Assembly: GCA_002189035.1 (NCBI GenBank)
Contig: NEEC01000004.1
Location: forward strand, 4,526,001-4,590,000
Length of the DNA: 64,000 nt
Origin: Utricularia gibba
Lineage: Eukaryota; Streptophyta; Magnoliopsida; Lamiales; Lentibulariaceae
Direction of reading: 5' to 3'
Shown: in pieces, positions 33,601 to 47,100 of the stretch
Position numbering within the stretch: the stretch's first letter is position 1
How the letters are laid out: the number at the start of each line of letters is the position of its first letter
Translations under genes and position numbers: made by a program
Notes under the pieces: model-generated
What the model saw: the letters and a program-made list of their open reading frames with translations, nothing else
Told to the model about the DNA's origin: nothing
Databases searched by the model: none

Positions 33601-36042
33601 GCGACTGCTGATGGTCCTGACAATAAAAATTCTTCAGTTTCCTCCATATCCAAACCCACAAGAAAGAAAGAAAGGAAGACTGTACCGGATTTATCTTCTT
33701 CCTTGGAAGCCTTGAACTGCATCTGCTGTTGAGTTTGCTTAGAAGTAGCATTCTGCAGCGATTTGTGGCGAACGGAGTTGGCTTTTCTTTCAGACTTCTC
33801 CAAGTCGAGCTGTAAATCGACGACTCTGACCTTGCCATCAACTCTCTTTTGAGAGTCACCAACTTCCATGGGCTCTTTAGCAGTCTCTTCGTCAGCCTCA
33901 GCGTACTCTTTAACTTTCCTCGGTGCCTGGAATGATTTGTGGAGATTGAAAAGATGATAAAGAGGAGAAATTCAAAACCAAAACTGAACTATCAGCACAT
34001 ACTGTAGAATCCATGGACAGAACAAGCTTGGGATTTACTGCACTCGCCATGGACCCATCTGGGGATTCTCTTTCCGGAGAAGATCTCATCTGTGGCGGCG
34101 GAGCCTACAGAAATTCCGATAAAAACACAGATCGAAGAGGGGTGAAGAAATGACTAAACATCCCAAAACACACTCACCATGAGATCAATTTGGAACTTGG
34201 AATCCTTTGGATTTTCCTTCTCCGCTGCCGCTAAAATCCTGCAAAAATCAACACCAAAAATGCTGAAAAAAATCAAATGATTGACTTCCAAGACTGAAGA
34301 TTTTTTCTCATTCTACATTAAACAAAAAACTCACGTCGTCGACTGTGAATCCTTGACAACACCCTCCTCTCTCGTTGCCAGGGAATCTTCTTTCTCCTTT
34401 GCTGAGCTGCTTGCCTCAATCTTCCCCGCAAAATCTACCCTTTCTTTAGCGCTTTCCCTGAAATCGGAATCCATCTTGCTAGATTCCAATGGCTTCGTCT
34501 CCAGAAGTTCGTGTGAATCCAGAGAAACTCCCCCATTTCATTTCCATTTTCTGAATTCCCTTTTTCCGGAGGGGATGAAACCTCGGCCTTTACTTGTTGA
34601 TCTGCAGTTGGGCAGCTCCGGTTTCCGTAACTAAAGCTATCAGGCACTTGCCTCGGCCGCTTCCGTTTTGGAGCTGCAGCAGAGCTTCAGAAATCAACAA
34701 ATCGGAAAAGGGAATGCAAAAATATCAAGAAAAATCTGAACCCTCACCGACGATAGAAAGTGCATTAGAATGAGCTCCCATGGACGGATAACTCGGATTA
34801 GACGAATTAGAAATTGGTGATGAGTTCCTCGATTTGGTGTCGACTGTGGATCTGTTAGCTTCTCTGGTTTCCTCTCTTTTGGATGAAGGCCCATGCGACT
34901 GTGTCATCAATCCGTACAGAACTTCGGCGATTTCAATCTCTAGCTCCTCTGGATTCGATGAATTAGGCTTTGAAGATGCTTTCGGCGGTTTTGGCTTCGG
35001 GCCACCGGCGGTGTTCGCGTTTGTTTTCTACGGGTGGAGAAAAACTTGTGAGAAAGGGGTGAACAGAAAAATCTACCCAAAAAGAAAGTGTCTGCAACAC
35101 TGACAAGTTTCTTTGCGTTGGAGGTAGGGGAAACTGGAGCCGCCGCTGACGGCGACGGCACAGAACCGTGTATAGCCGGAGAGCCAGAATCTTGCCGGAA
35201 GGCTTGCTCCCGGCCGGAAGCTGCTCCCCCACTGTTGTTATTGCTGCTGCTTGAAATCCAATCATTCGACCGCTTCGTAGATGCTGCAAAAAAAGATGAC
35301 GCAGGTCAATGCCAAAATATAAAAACAAAGAAAAAAGTGATTCAGAAATGAGTTGTGTTTCTTTACCAGACCGAGCTTTTCTGGGTACTGAAACACCGAT
35401 CATCTCGTCACCGGGTTTCCAAACCGACGGTGACCGGGAAACCTTGGACGCAGTAGAACCAGGAGGGAAGGTCTTCCGGTGTTGTAGTTGATGATTGTTA
35501 CTCACAATATTGGTATTCTGTCCAAAATTACTACTGTGTTGGTGGTTTTTGAGTCCGCCGCCGTGGTGGTCGGATATGGATCCCACCGACGGTGCCAACA
35601 GCCTGACGCCGGAACCCACCACTGAAGCGGCGTGTTCTTCATCCTCGTCATCGTTGTCACTCTCATCAGAACTTTCATCCCCTGCGATATCGCTTCTGTT
35701 GTTCGTTAGCCTCTCCGCCCTTCTCCTCTTACTCCGATTAGACCTTTCTCTTAAATCTCTTTCTCTTTCCCTCTCACCGTCTCTCTCGCTATCTCGATCT
35801 CGATCTTTCTTCACTCTCTCCCTCAATCTCACAGACTCCTGTAACTCCAACCCCCCATCTTCATCTGCAAAAAAGAAAAAAAAAAAAACTCAAGATGATT
35901 CAAAAAACCAGAAATTGAATCCAGATCTGTGAAACCGCAACCCACCAGGAGAGTCCCTGAGACTGCTCATTCTATGCCTCCTCCGGTTGAAACCATTAGA
36001 GCCTGCAACAGCAGGCCTTCTGGCATCTCTGTTTCTATCCAT
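30652..36042 (-). CDS. TIC: TIME FOR COFFEE (TIC)-like clock protein, with one frame break
   Basis: Twelve minus-strand exons: 36042-35946, 35864-35367, 35283-35105, 35027-34748, 34673-34335, 34238-34178, 34104-34003, 33926-33686, 33616-33547, 33483-33417, 33333-32941 and 32880-30652. Allowing one missing base in exon 5, all phases fit and give 1518 residues. The start MDRNRDARRPAVAGSNGFNR, RRHRMSSLRDSPDEDGG matches TIC. Then come an Arg/Glu/Asp-rich tract, VWKPGDEMIGVSVPRKARS, PEELEIEIAEVLYGLM, KFQIDLMAPPP, and KRCATHCHIARNIQFLQQ. A long low-complexity Ser/Gln/Pro-rich C-terminus follows. TIC is a nuclear circadian regulator that also affects metabolism and jasmonate signalling. The 5-C run at 34530-34534 (coding GGGGG) is one short: NEMGE then SLDSHELLETKP lie in different frames. 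Confidence 0.92.
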
Positions 36043-38207
36043 TCCGTGAATCCACTATCCACGCGAATGAAGAAATCAAAAACCCATACACAGAAAAAGG
36101 AAACTGGAAACCCAGATTTCACTACCCAAAAAATGAATCAAAATAACAATCTTCAATCTTTTCACTCAAGATCCAGAGATGGGTATCAGTCAAGCTCTCT
36201 TCTTTCCTCCTGCAACTCACCCACACTTCTTCTTCCTCCTCCTTACCCTCTCTCTCTCTCTCTCTCTTTCTCTCTGCTCTCTCTCCACTACCTATAAATG
36301 GAGCCCTTTATTTTCTGCTATCTCAATCTCATCATCTCGATTCATATTTCTCCTCTCAGCTATTCCACAGCCATCGTGGAACCCTCAGACGCAGCCGCTT
36401 TGTCACGCAAATGAATCCACTCCGTCCATTCTCCCCTACGATCAACGGCTTACATTTCACGCCTTTCCACCGTGGATTCATCCTCCACCGTTGGATCACG
36501 TCCCCGAACCCCGACGAACAGCAGATATTACCGCAACGTGTCGGTTTTCCACATCCACCTCAATGTCATGTACGGCAACTACTAAATTACCCAATTAATC
36601 ATATTCCCCATGTGTAATCTAATTATTAATTTAAAATAATAATAATAAGAATAAGAATAAGAATAATCTTGGTTATGGCTAAATTAGGAATACTTTAACG
36701 CTTCAAGCATTCACACAAGTCATGTAGAAAGTAGAAACTACCTAATTATCAAAATAATATTAATAATAAGACTAATAATTAATGAGGGCGAATACCGTCA
36801 ATAGCCGGTTGCAGGTGACACCGAAGGGTTGAATCCGCGCAAAGAAATATCAACCGGTCAAATGATTCATTTCCTCATTTATTTTTTCACCTAATAAAAA
36901 CCAAAAGCGAGAAATAAATAAAAAAATTACGACTTTATTCTATTAAAAAATAAAATATAAAGAAATTCACAAGGGGTCTTCCTGCAATAATAATTAATAC
37001 AATAGGGACTGGTATATAATAAACTACTTTTTATAGGCGATCGACACGTGGGCCCCAGTTTGGACGGATGAGATCATGCAGGCGGGATGGTGTGCATATG
37101 CCGCGCCGTTGGATCAGCTGCTGACGTGGAGGCTCGGCAGTTCGTTGGCGCGCCGGTTCGGCGACAGGGGGGTGTGGTCAAATCTCAGATGAATCCAGAC
37201 CGTCGGATCATGTTGACAAACATGCATGCGTTCACTGTCCGGGTGGGAGAGAGTGTGCGGGGCCCGCATTCTTTTTTTTTCTATGTCGAGGGGCTTTATC
37301 TTTATATTCTTTATTATTTTAATATTTTTGGTATTTTATTATTATTAGTCGGTGGGCAAAGTGGGGTTTTCAAACAAGTATTATTTTAATCAAAAGGGTA
37401 CGCTTTCATTTGTCCTCTCAAGCTATTAATAATAATTCGGAAATAATCACATCCTAAATCCGCCACGTAGGACTGGGGGTGGCCCACATCGGGATAGTTG
37501 ACACGAGCGTGGACCAGTTGCTAACCCTGTGGGGAAAAAAAAGGAGAAATCTCATCAGGGGGAGACACGTGTCGCCACCGCAACATGCCATTTTGTGCCA
37601 CGTGGCGACCTTTCGACCACCATGAATGTTTAATTCAATAATGAAGGAATTAATTAGCTGATTTGAATTTAATAATTAGCTGCGTGGGGTCCATTAATTT
37701 CAATCAATTTATGTGAAAAAGAATTAATATTTTTTATAAATGATCCCGAAATCAACGGGTTTTTTTAGTGACTGACCCGGGTCGGGTGCTACGGAGTCGA
37801 GTAGGAGCATTAAATAGAATTATTAATTATTTTGGTGGGACCCTGTGGGAATATCTACAACATTTTCTCCAAATTTCTAATGATTTTAGACAGCTGTGAT
37901 ACAGGGCACGTGCTCTTTTTTGTATTTTTTTTAATTAAAATAAAATAATAAAAAAAGGAAAAGATATTTTTTCTCCCTGGGAAGGACGAAGCTTCACTTG
38001 GGCCTGGGCCCACTGCGGGAAGCGGAGACCGTACAATAGATTTTGAAGGCACAAGTAACAATAAGAAGCCTCCATTTGGAAGATCACACAACTGTGAACA
38101 TCTCTTCCTTTCTACCAAGGCGGATACATTTACAGACAGAGGAATCTGAAGAAGAAAATGGTGGGGAGGAGGGAGGCAGCAACTAGAGGGCAGCTTCTCC
38201 AAGATCC
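36043..38207. other. intergenic: TIC-like 5' UTR/promoter and cyclin T 3' region
   Basis: A (TC)n tract (GA-rich on the coding strand) at about 36247-36287 sits in the TIC-like 5' UTR, with TTTATAGG as TATA box on minus at 36291-36298. Four CACGTG G-boxes lie at 37045, 37566, 37599 and 37907. The stretch 36600-37000 is AT-rich with AAT/AAG repeats. No gene recognised. Confidence 0.5.
36247..36287. repeat. (TC)n microsatellite in TIC-like 5' leader
   Basis: Near-perfect CT dinucleotide run, read as GA on the coding strand, just downstream of the probable TATA box. Confidence 0.8.
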
Positions 38208-41200
38208 TTAAAGAAGATCCATGAGCTGGTGAGCAACATCTGTGTCCCATTTCATCAGGCATTAATATTGAAAGGGAAGCATAGAAAGCACCAACTGGGA
38301 GTGTAAAAGAATCCAGCAACTTGGTTCTAGTGACTACAGGGAAGAACGTACCTTTCAGAACGGATGATGGGGTATAGAATTCACGCCAGACGTCATGGGC
38401 AGAAGTGAGATTCATGTTGAGGTATTTCGAAGCGAGGTATGCAGCTCCTGCAGCTATCTGCTGAGGCTTGAACTGAAGCCACAGCAAGCTCCTGAGCCTG
38501 CATGAGGAGGATCTCCATTTATACAAGCATGAAAATCGGAGACTGTAAACCAAAGGTAGCAGACAATTTTGAAGCAAACCAGCGGCAAGCCATCCCAAAT
38601 CAAACTGCCAAGAGACTATGGAAGAATAAAACTATTAGCTATAATGACGACAATCCAAAACAGTGTAATACCGTATAACCAACTAAATCTTCAGTTTTTT
38701 TGTTTTTCAAAATCCAACTAAACGGACTAAAGCAAGGTTTCTTACCATAATAAATAACCAGATTCGTCTGTAGAATGTTGAGTCATATCTCAAAATAATA
38801 TGCCACCCATCTATAGATAATATCAACTTCAAGCATAACCGCCATAGTCACAGTCAAAATACTGTGTTGATTTAAATTCACATGTACCGAACCAACTTAT
38901 GTTGAGGCAAGAAAACTCCTTCAGAAAGTTCAAGGTCCTCAAATTACTAAATATAGCACGCATGTGCAATAGTTTCTGCATGAAAGACTCCATGGCCCTA
39001 TACTTTTTTCTGATTGAATTAGAAAACACTCCTCTGTCGTATCTTCGACTGTCCACAGTACACCTCAAGGTAATCTGAAAGATCATATTTGGTCAAGAAT
39101 GAGGTTTTTTTGCAAAACAAGATGCGGGATCCCCTTCCCCTTAAAATCAGTCTCACCACATCAAAAGTGATGTAATGTTTGAGTTATAAAATTATAAATA
39201 AGAGGGCCATTTAGCGCCCCAAGTTCACGTTACACAAAAATATTTTGAAAAAGGATTCAGTGAATAAACGTAAATAGGAAGTAGATCAAAGGAAGGTTGA
39301 CTTATCATCTAGTGGTAAATGAGGAGAGTTTAAAAGTCATCCGAATTAGCATACGGGACACTTGAGACTCGGCAAAGCCTTGGTGACAAACAGGAAGAAC
39401 TCAGAACAGATGTTGAGGAAAGCCTCAATCAGATTATATGCATCCTACGTGGATGCACAGTGGACAGCCAAAGACACGCATGCAGCTTACCAGATTCCAC
39501 TGAACGAAAGATTATGATCCAAGAAGGAAAATAAGGTTCAAATCATCCAAGAATTAACTTCTTTAGCAGTGAACATCATTAAGCAGTCAGCGTTGAAAGG
39601 CATCCATACATTTCCTATTTTAACATCAGAAGAAAACAAAGATTGGATGAACAGCATATCAGCAACCTTGCACTAATATCATAATGTGAGCGAGCTAATC
39701 CCTTATTGACCCTGCAATTATATGTTATTCCAAATAATCAAAGTCAAAACGGAATCACAGGTCTTCAAACGGACATCAATTTTTCAGACACAATATGCTA
39801 GCCTAATGAATTTCCAAGAGAAAATAACAATTTCCCCACTTCCGTGACAACTTTTAGTGCAACAGTTAGCCCCAGATATTCTGAAAGCCACACTATACAA
39901 CCATTTTCAATAGCCAGCATAGGGTATTGGAAATAATAGAACTTACCCCTCAGTGATGAAGCACCATGCCAGATTCTCCAAGGCTGACGAAAAGCCTAAT
40001 TTCCGAAGAGTTGAGGATAGAGACTCATAAGGATGGTGCACTGTTAGCTCAAAATTCAAGGTTGTCAAAACCAATTGCTCTGCCCCAATGATCTGTTCAC
40101 GGTATCGTTCAAACCAATCCTGTTGACAGCATGTTGTCACCATTAACCATGCAAGTAAATGCTTTACTTTATTGCCATTGAACTAAATTCAACAAAGCCG
40201 ATTGATGTACCGAGTTATATCTTTTGTAAGTACAAATTTTATTATTGTTTCAAAATTACAGCTATCCACCCGTAACTTTGCGGAAAGAAAAAAAAAATAA
40301 GGAAACCAAGAGAACATAAGTGATGGGGAAGAATGAAAACCATGCGAGACGATCAAATTAAGAGAAAAGAAAAGACTTACAAGTGGCAGCATATATGAAA
40401 GGACAGCGAAATGCTGCCTGTGGATAATTTCTGCCGAAACTCGTAACACATCAATTAAAGGGCGAGCTGTCTCCTCAGACTTCGAAGCCAAAAACAGTAC
40501 GGCTGTAGCAATTAACTGCAGCCATGAAAATATCGCATTTGTTAAGCCCAGCTGTTACTGAATACACGCAGTGCATGGCTGAGAAAACGGAAATCTCACA
40601 TATCTATCATGAGAGGCATGTGACCGGCGAAAGAAAAACCGATGGCAAAGAACCATTGCAGTCCCAATTGTTGTTGGTGGTCTGAGAATAACAAAAAAAT
40701 GATGTAAACTTCAGTGTTGGAAATCTAAGAACAGCAAAATAGAATAGAGAAAAGTACGAGGTTCTTCAATAATAAAAAAAATAGATATAAGTTTTTTTGA
40801 CGGGAATACTTACAGATCAAGCCTGTATCCAAGATCCTGAAGGAATGCACAATAAGAGTAACGTAGATGTGTCTCCTGAACGGGGCTAATGCCATCTCTT
40901 CTTGAAGGAGAGGACCGCTCTATTTCATCCCTTGACACAAAAACCATGCCATCGTCCTCAAACTTTGAAGAGTCATGCTTTGAAGTAGTTGAACCACAAG
41001 TAATAAAATCATTGCGGCTTCCATAGATAGCAGAAGAATTATTGCTGACTAAACGTGTATCAGGCTGAGGATTGAAGTAATTGATATGCTGTGGCTTAAA
41101 ACGGTTCTGTACATCACGTTGGTAGGGATATTGATACTGAAAATGCCCCCCAGTAACCTCGCAGGAGTCAGCAATTTTTCTCCGCTTATTAACATTTGCA

Positions 41201-41385
41201 TCATCTTGCTGATGATAATGGCATAAGTCAACGTTGACTGTATCACTAAAGGAATCATAATTTTTTTGCCTGTATTTTGGAGCAGCATTCGAGACCCTCA
41301 ACACCGTGGCTCTTTTTCTCCCACTAAATTGTCCACCATCTGCATCAAAATAATGTTTCTGATGGTAAGGCCGGATCAGGGCCAT
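38208..41385 (-). CDS. cyclin T-type cyclin (CYCT), CDK9/CDKC partner
   Basis: Six minus-strand exons: 41385-40814, 40681-40600, 40515-40381, 40119-39947, 38497-38352 and 38239-38208; 379 residues and all phases match. The first 190 residues are poorly conserved (start [14 protein letters not shown]) but end in the cyclin entry motif [19 protein letters not shown]. Cyclin box 1 shows [39 protein letters not shown] and [18 protein letters not shown]. Box 2 shows [20 protein letters not shown] and LASKYL. The end is [24 protein letters not shown]-type cyclins pair with CDKC kinases to phosphorylate the Pol II C-terminal domain (P-TEFb). A 1449-base intron separates the two halves of the domain. 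The frame is intact. Confidence 0.92.
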
Positions 41386-43533
41386 AATGCCTGTTCAATC
41401 ACCAACATCGGACGTAAGAGATAGTGATAAGAAAAATCATTCACCATCTCAATTATTCAACACATGAATAAAATGAAAAAATTTCCTATCATCCATCTCC
41501 AACGCATCATCATGAATTAAGAATAGACGGAAAGAAAATAGCACCCCATGATCACGAAATACATATAAACTCAAGCATTCAGTGCCAATTTTTTCAACCT
41601 CCCCCAAAATACATAGTAGCAAAATTCCTATTACCCGATCAGTTACCCAACTAAAATAACACGAGAATTGCATCCAAAAAGAACGACTGCATCTCATCAA
41701 AACACCATCTTTCAAAGAAATCAACATCTAGATCATGAAAAGTAACACAGAATTGGAGTCACTAAACCCTGAAACTTGAATTAAAACAATTCAAAAAAAT
41801 TACCGAAACGGAGAGATTACCTGAGATATCCAAGATCCCCAAAAAAGAAAGAACCGCCTGTGAATTTCGTTCCCAAGACTTTTCTCCGTCAAGACACGAA
41901 AGCTAAACAACAGACAGCTATCGTCATTACAGTTCTTGGTCCGACAGCACAACAGTACGAGAACGAAATATTTTCTCTCCAAGCTAAGGACCTTTCCGTC
42001 ATTACAGTTCTTGGTCCCAGGCCCAAAATCTTCAATGAGCCCAAGTTACGGGAGAGCCCGCAATCGCTGTGCGCAACTCACCATCCGTACTGCTATTTTT
42101 ATTTTTCATTATGGAATTTAAATTCTTTTTATCAGAATAAAAAAAAAACATCTCCATAACATGCCACACTCTATGTAACAATTTATAATTATTTGAAAAA
42201 TAGAAATTATTTTGAGAATTATAATAACACGATACTATTGAGCCGAATCAGGCCCAATAATACTCAAGCCCATGGCTTCTCGAGCAACAAGTTTGGGCCA
42301 ATCTCATTTGAAAAAATAAAAGTCGTACAAAACGGTGACGTACGGAGCTATCCGCGTCGCCGCCAAGGCGGAAGGCGCCGCCGGCTGACTTACGAAGACG
42401 AGCGGCTGCTTTCCTCATCGAAAGGGACAGTTGACGGAAAATTCAACGTTAAAAAAAAACACACTAATCTTCAATAAATTATTTTTAAAAACAATCTATC
42501 AAACATACTTTAATAATAATTATGTAATACGTGATTATTTAAATATGTATAATTAAAATAAATCATTAATTAATATATTATACCAAATCCATCCTAATTC
42601 AATAAAAAAAATAGTAGCTTAAAAGCGCTTCTAGTCAATTATACCAAAAGCGTGCGTTTTTGTTAATAATTAAATAAATAACACGTTTTGTGTTGTAATA
42701 TTCGGACCACCGACCACTGCATGGATGACGTTGCCTCCAAAGGCAAAAAAATCACTTTCATGTAATAGAAATAGATGCGAATCACATTTTATTTTATAGG
42801 ATATTAAATTTCATTAAAATAAATAATTTAAAAAATATATCATATATATTTTATAAGAAATTACATTTAATTAAGTATTTTATTTATTATGTGTGTGTAG
42901 AAATGTTTACAATTGAATTTATATATAAATTACTAAAATACTCATAATTAGTTATTTATATATAATTATTTATTATATAGTTGAAAAATTAGATAATAAT
43001 ATATTTTAAATAAATATAATTTTAACACACGCTATTTTAAAACTTATGTGCCAAATGGACTTTAAAAGCAATTGAAAAGTGAATATTTAAAATATTTAAT
43101 TAAAATAATTTAAATTCGAATATGAATAAATGGTTTTTTTAATTAAACATGTGTTTTTAAGAACAAACCCTACCACCGAACCTAATCTATCCCCAAATTG
43201 ATTTGCGCATGTTGTGTATGTGGTACACAGAGATGGACGAAAGGATAAGTTCTGGTGTGTGAGGGTGCAGGAGAATTGCCGATAGATTTCCAGCCATTTT
43301 TCTTAATTATTTATTATTAAATATTAAACAATAAAGTAAAAATATACTATTTTTTTACTCCCTTTTTGTTAAATTCCATGACAGGCCAAATGTGTGCGTC
43401 TGGTTTTGCTTTGGTGGGTGCGTTTTTTTGGTAAATTTCATGTACTTCTCGTCACTACAAAATCACCCCTTCCCTCTCCACTTCGCTCGTCGACCGCAGC
43501 CACTGCTTCCGTAATTCCGATTGGGTTTGATTC
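41386..43533. other. intergenic: cyclin T 5' region and FAF-like promoter
   Basis: The cyclin T 5' UTR, with a probable intron, reaches to about 41900. TGGGCC-type motifs occur near 42010 and at 42248-42300. The stretch 42480-43160 is AT-rich. The last 100 bases are the likely FAF-like 5' UTR. No gene recognised. Confidence 0.4.
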
Positions 43534-44192
43534 ATGTCTACTATTGTTTGTCAGAGTCGTGTAAGTCGTTATGATTCGAGACCGCGTGAGTTAACCGCCA
43601 CCCTGGTGCTGAAGCCGCCGGGATCCATGGAGGATCTTCCGCCGCCGCCGGCGCCGCCGTCGCTGTTAGACAACTGGGGGGTTCGCTGGATCATCCGTCG
43701 TATTCGAAACCGGCGCCATTGAGTCTGGGTCCCCTGTCTCTGGACCTGTGCACTGAGAATTTGGGTAGCGAGACGGGGAGCGAAATGTCCTCGCCGCCGT
43801 ATTCCCCAAGAGCGCTGGATCTCGAAAGGGGGGCACGCCCTCATCGGCGCGCCAATCGGAGACCGCCCCCTATCTACCCTCCACCGTTGATCACGATGAG
43901 CGGGGCGAGCACTCTGCAAGTGCGCCGCCGACGGGAGGAAGGGCGACTGATAATCGATGCCGTGGAGGCGCCCTTCAGGAACGCGTATCTCCAGGCGGAA
44001 CGCAGCAACGGGAGGCTGAGACTCTCCTTCCCCGGCACCGCCCAGGAGGAGGAGGAAGAGGAGTTCGACGGCGAGACGGAGGAAATCGATTTGATGAACA
44101 GCCGTCGGTGCAACGACGGCGGGTGCGGCAGAGATCGGATACCCCACAATACAGCTTGGGAATCGCGCCACCATTGGGTCGTGACTTCCTGA
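43534..44192 (+). CDS. FANTASTIC FOUR (FAF)-like protein, one frame break
   Basis: Intronless. The first part, MSTIVCQSRVSRYDSRPREL to PPSLLDNWG, is in one frame. From SLDHPSYSKPAPLSLGPLSL onward it is in another. One extra G in the G6 run at 43676-43681 joins them into 219 residues. The conserved LCTENLGSETGSE box is followed by the FAF domain (YPPPLITMSGASTLQVRRRR, EEGRLIIDAVEAP, YLQAERSNGRLRLSF) and an acidic patch (EEEEEEFDGETEEIDL). FAF proteins regulate shoot-meristem size by repressing WUSCHEL. The family is plant-specific and usually intronless, as here. Confidence 0.88.
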
Positions 44193-47100
44193 ATTTTCTC
44201 CAATTTTATTTTTTCATTTTCTTTTCCGATGTGTTGTGGAATCAATGATTTAGAGGTAATACCAAGCGCTAATCATTCATCAAAACACCGTTAGCATCTG
44301 AGGTAAAAATATCTGGTAGGACACAGCAGAGCAGGTGCACAGGAAGACAAGGTTTTGAAAACCGCGGGTAAAGTGGGGCCCGCCTCATCAACCAGCTATG
44401 ACGTGGGCCCCGTAGATGAATCTAGGGCCGGCTCTTTTGCAGAATCCAATGTTGCTCTTCTGCTTTTTCAATTAATCTTAAACAATAGCTAAGTAATCTG
44501 GTTTAGTCATGATCACTTTTCCAATGGCTCTTTTGCAGAATCCAATGTTGCTCTTGTGTGAAAAAAGTGATCATGACTAAACAATAGCTAAACAAAAGAG
44601 GCAAATTAAATGGAATTCTTGCACAATTGTATTATTACTGAAATCGTAATAATCTGGTTGACGGACGGTATTACAAGATTTAAATGATTTTGGATTATAT
44701 GGATTTTTTTAATCGTAGATTTATTTAAAACCATATGTTTTTTATTTTACTCAAAACTAATTAATTCAATTTTTAATTTTTCTTATACCTAACACAATAC
44801 CGAAAAAACTAATTCCTCTGCTGCACTTTTATTTAAACCTAAGTAAATTAAACTTACTTTTATCTCATTACTATCAATAAAACATTGTAGGGTCATTTGA
44901 TATCAAAGTATTAGTATGTTTTAGTGCAATTAAGTATATGTATACTCAATTGATGATAACATTTGATATGTAATAATAAAAGTTTGAATATATGAGTGAT
45001 ATTCATATAATTAGACCCCTCATCCATTTGCATATAACAATCATATACTTAAAAAATAAGTATGTCTATAGTATAACTATATGAGGTTGGTATAAGTATA
45101 CCAATCAATGAAACAACGGTATATATGTAAACTTAAGTATAAATCTTCAATACTCTATTATCAAATGACCCCACCCTAAACTCATTATTTCAGTTCCAAT
45201 AAGCAGGATTTAAAAAGATTTCAAATGCTTCATATTTCACACATATAGTACATTTTATGTGTTTTGAATTTTAGATTCAAATTATATAGAATACTAAAAT
45301 AAAAATTTAAAAATAATGTGAAGAGAAGAGAACATGCCCATATATATTATCTTGGAGTTTTAAACACACAACAAGAGGAGGAAAAGGTGGGCAAGTGGGA
45401 TTTGTTTGTGGATATGCATGTGGAGGGATACTGGTTGGTGGGGAGGGGGGGGGAGCGAAGAAGACGACCGAAAAGGGGGATTCGGGGGCTGGCAGTGAGA
45501 TTGGATACTCCTGCACCTTCCTGCTTCTTCCTCCTGCTTTCCACGACATGATAATACTAAACTAGTCACCATCTGTGGTCAGGAACGCCGGCGACGTGGA
45601 AGCACCACTGCCTTCCCCTATATATATACATACCACTTTTCCCCCAACTTGCCACCCACCAACACTTGCACTTTTAAATTCAATCATTTATTCGCTTTCA
45701 TTTTTCAAGATTCTAATCTTTGGCCTTGGTTTGGCTAGTGGGGTGGAAGTTAACTTGGGAATAAATTATTTGGATATCTTTAAGCGTATAACCATGGGTT
45801 TTGTGTAGAAAAACATGTTTGGTTACTGTTGAAATTTAGGATCTGATGAATCAGACGAACGTACGTGTGAAATTTAAATACACAAGAAACGTAGATCACA
45901 ATAGAAAAAATTAGACACATTCATAATCCTAATATAAAAAGGTACTCCCATATCCATCCTGATCTGGATGCTGTCGGGCTACGCAACAAAACCCTAAAAG
46001 GGATCTTGGCGGAGGACCCTGCCCAGCCCCAACCCAACCTTATCCAGATCTGGATTCCTATTCTATTACCAATTTTTGGCTGGCAGGGTGAATTTTAGGG
46101 CACGCAAGTACTCTAGAAGGTACGGAGGAGCCGAGTCGGACCAAACCCAGCCAAACCGATTCGGTTTCATATTCTAGGAACCAAAATCACGAACCTGATT
46201 CCAATTCCGATTCCGATTCGCATTCGGAGTGGGATTCCGATTCGGGTTCCACTGCGTGATGACCTAATTGGAAAGGATTGCTGAGGTAATTAATTTAAGT
46301 TTTGTTAATGAGACCTTCTACTTTCGTTTGTTATCAAATGTGAATAAATTTAATTAAGTTTTTTTTAAAAAAATATTACTTGAATTTATTTTTGAGATTT
46401 TAGTCGTTATTTATTATATATTAAAATCATAAATTTTAATTTTAATATTCGTTATATCAGTTATTGGATTTTTTATGTAAATAATATATTAATTAGAAAT
46501 TTACATTATTTAAATCTTCACACCTATATATACATATATTATTTTACAATTATCAATATATTAATTATAATAATCCATAAAATAGTTTTATAATTTAAAA
46601 TTTATTTTATTTATATTATCTTAAAATTAAATCTATTCTATATAATTTAAAATTATATAAAAGGTTCAATAAATTGGGCCTTGGTGCAATAACTATCTTC
46701 GGCCCATAACGAAATTAATGGGCCCAAAACCCGGATCACGCAGGTTTAGTTACACTGTGGTGGGAGGTCGCAGTGCATCAGGGAGTTAATGAGCTTCACC
46801 GCGCCCTAAATCTCTCGTCTCTTCCCATGGTGATGGATCGGATGGCAAGAGCCGGAGAGGTGACCGGTCCATCCGGAAGCTTCTAGAGGCCTCCGGAAAA
46901 CCATGGGAACGTTGCTTTCTCGCCGTCGACCGGTCGAAGGCGAACCTGCCGACGCTCGCCGGGCTAATGATTCCCAAACCCGGGAGCATTTAATTCCGCT
47001 CTTTGGGTTGTTTGATGCTAGGGCTCGACGCAACTGCAGTGCAGTCTCTCAAAGGACCAGAAAAAGCCTGTAAAGCTGATGCTCTCCTTCATTGCACCAA

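Noticed and set aside
43569-44245. Minus-strand ORFs of 201 and 123 codons
   Set aside because: Antisense shadows of the FAF-like gene.
46903-47073. Small plus-strand ORF of 56 codons (MGTLLSRRRPVEGEP start) behind site II motifs
   Set aside because: No recognised homology or splice continuation; it could be a chance GC-rich ORF.
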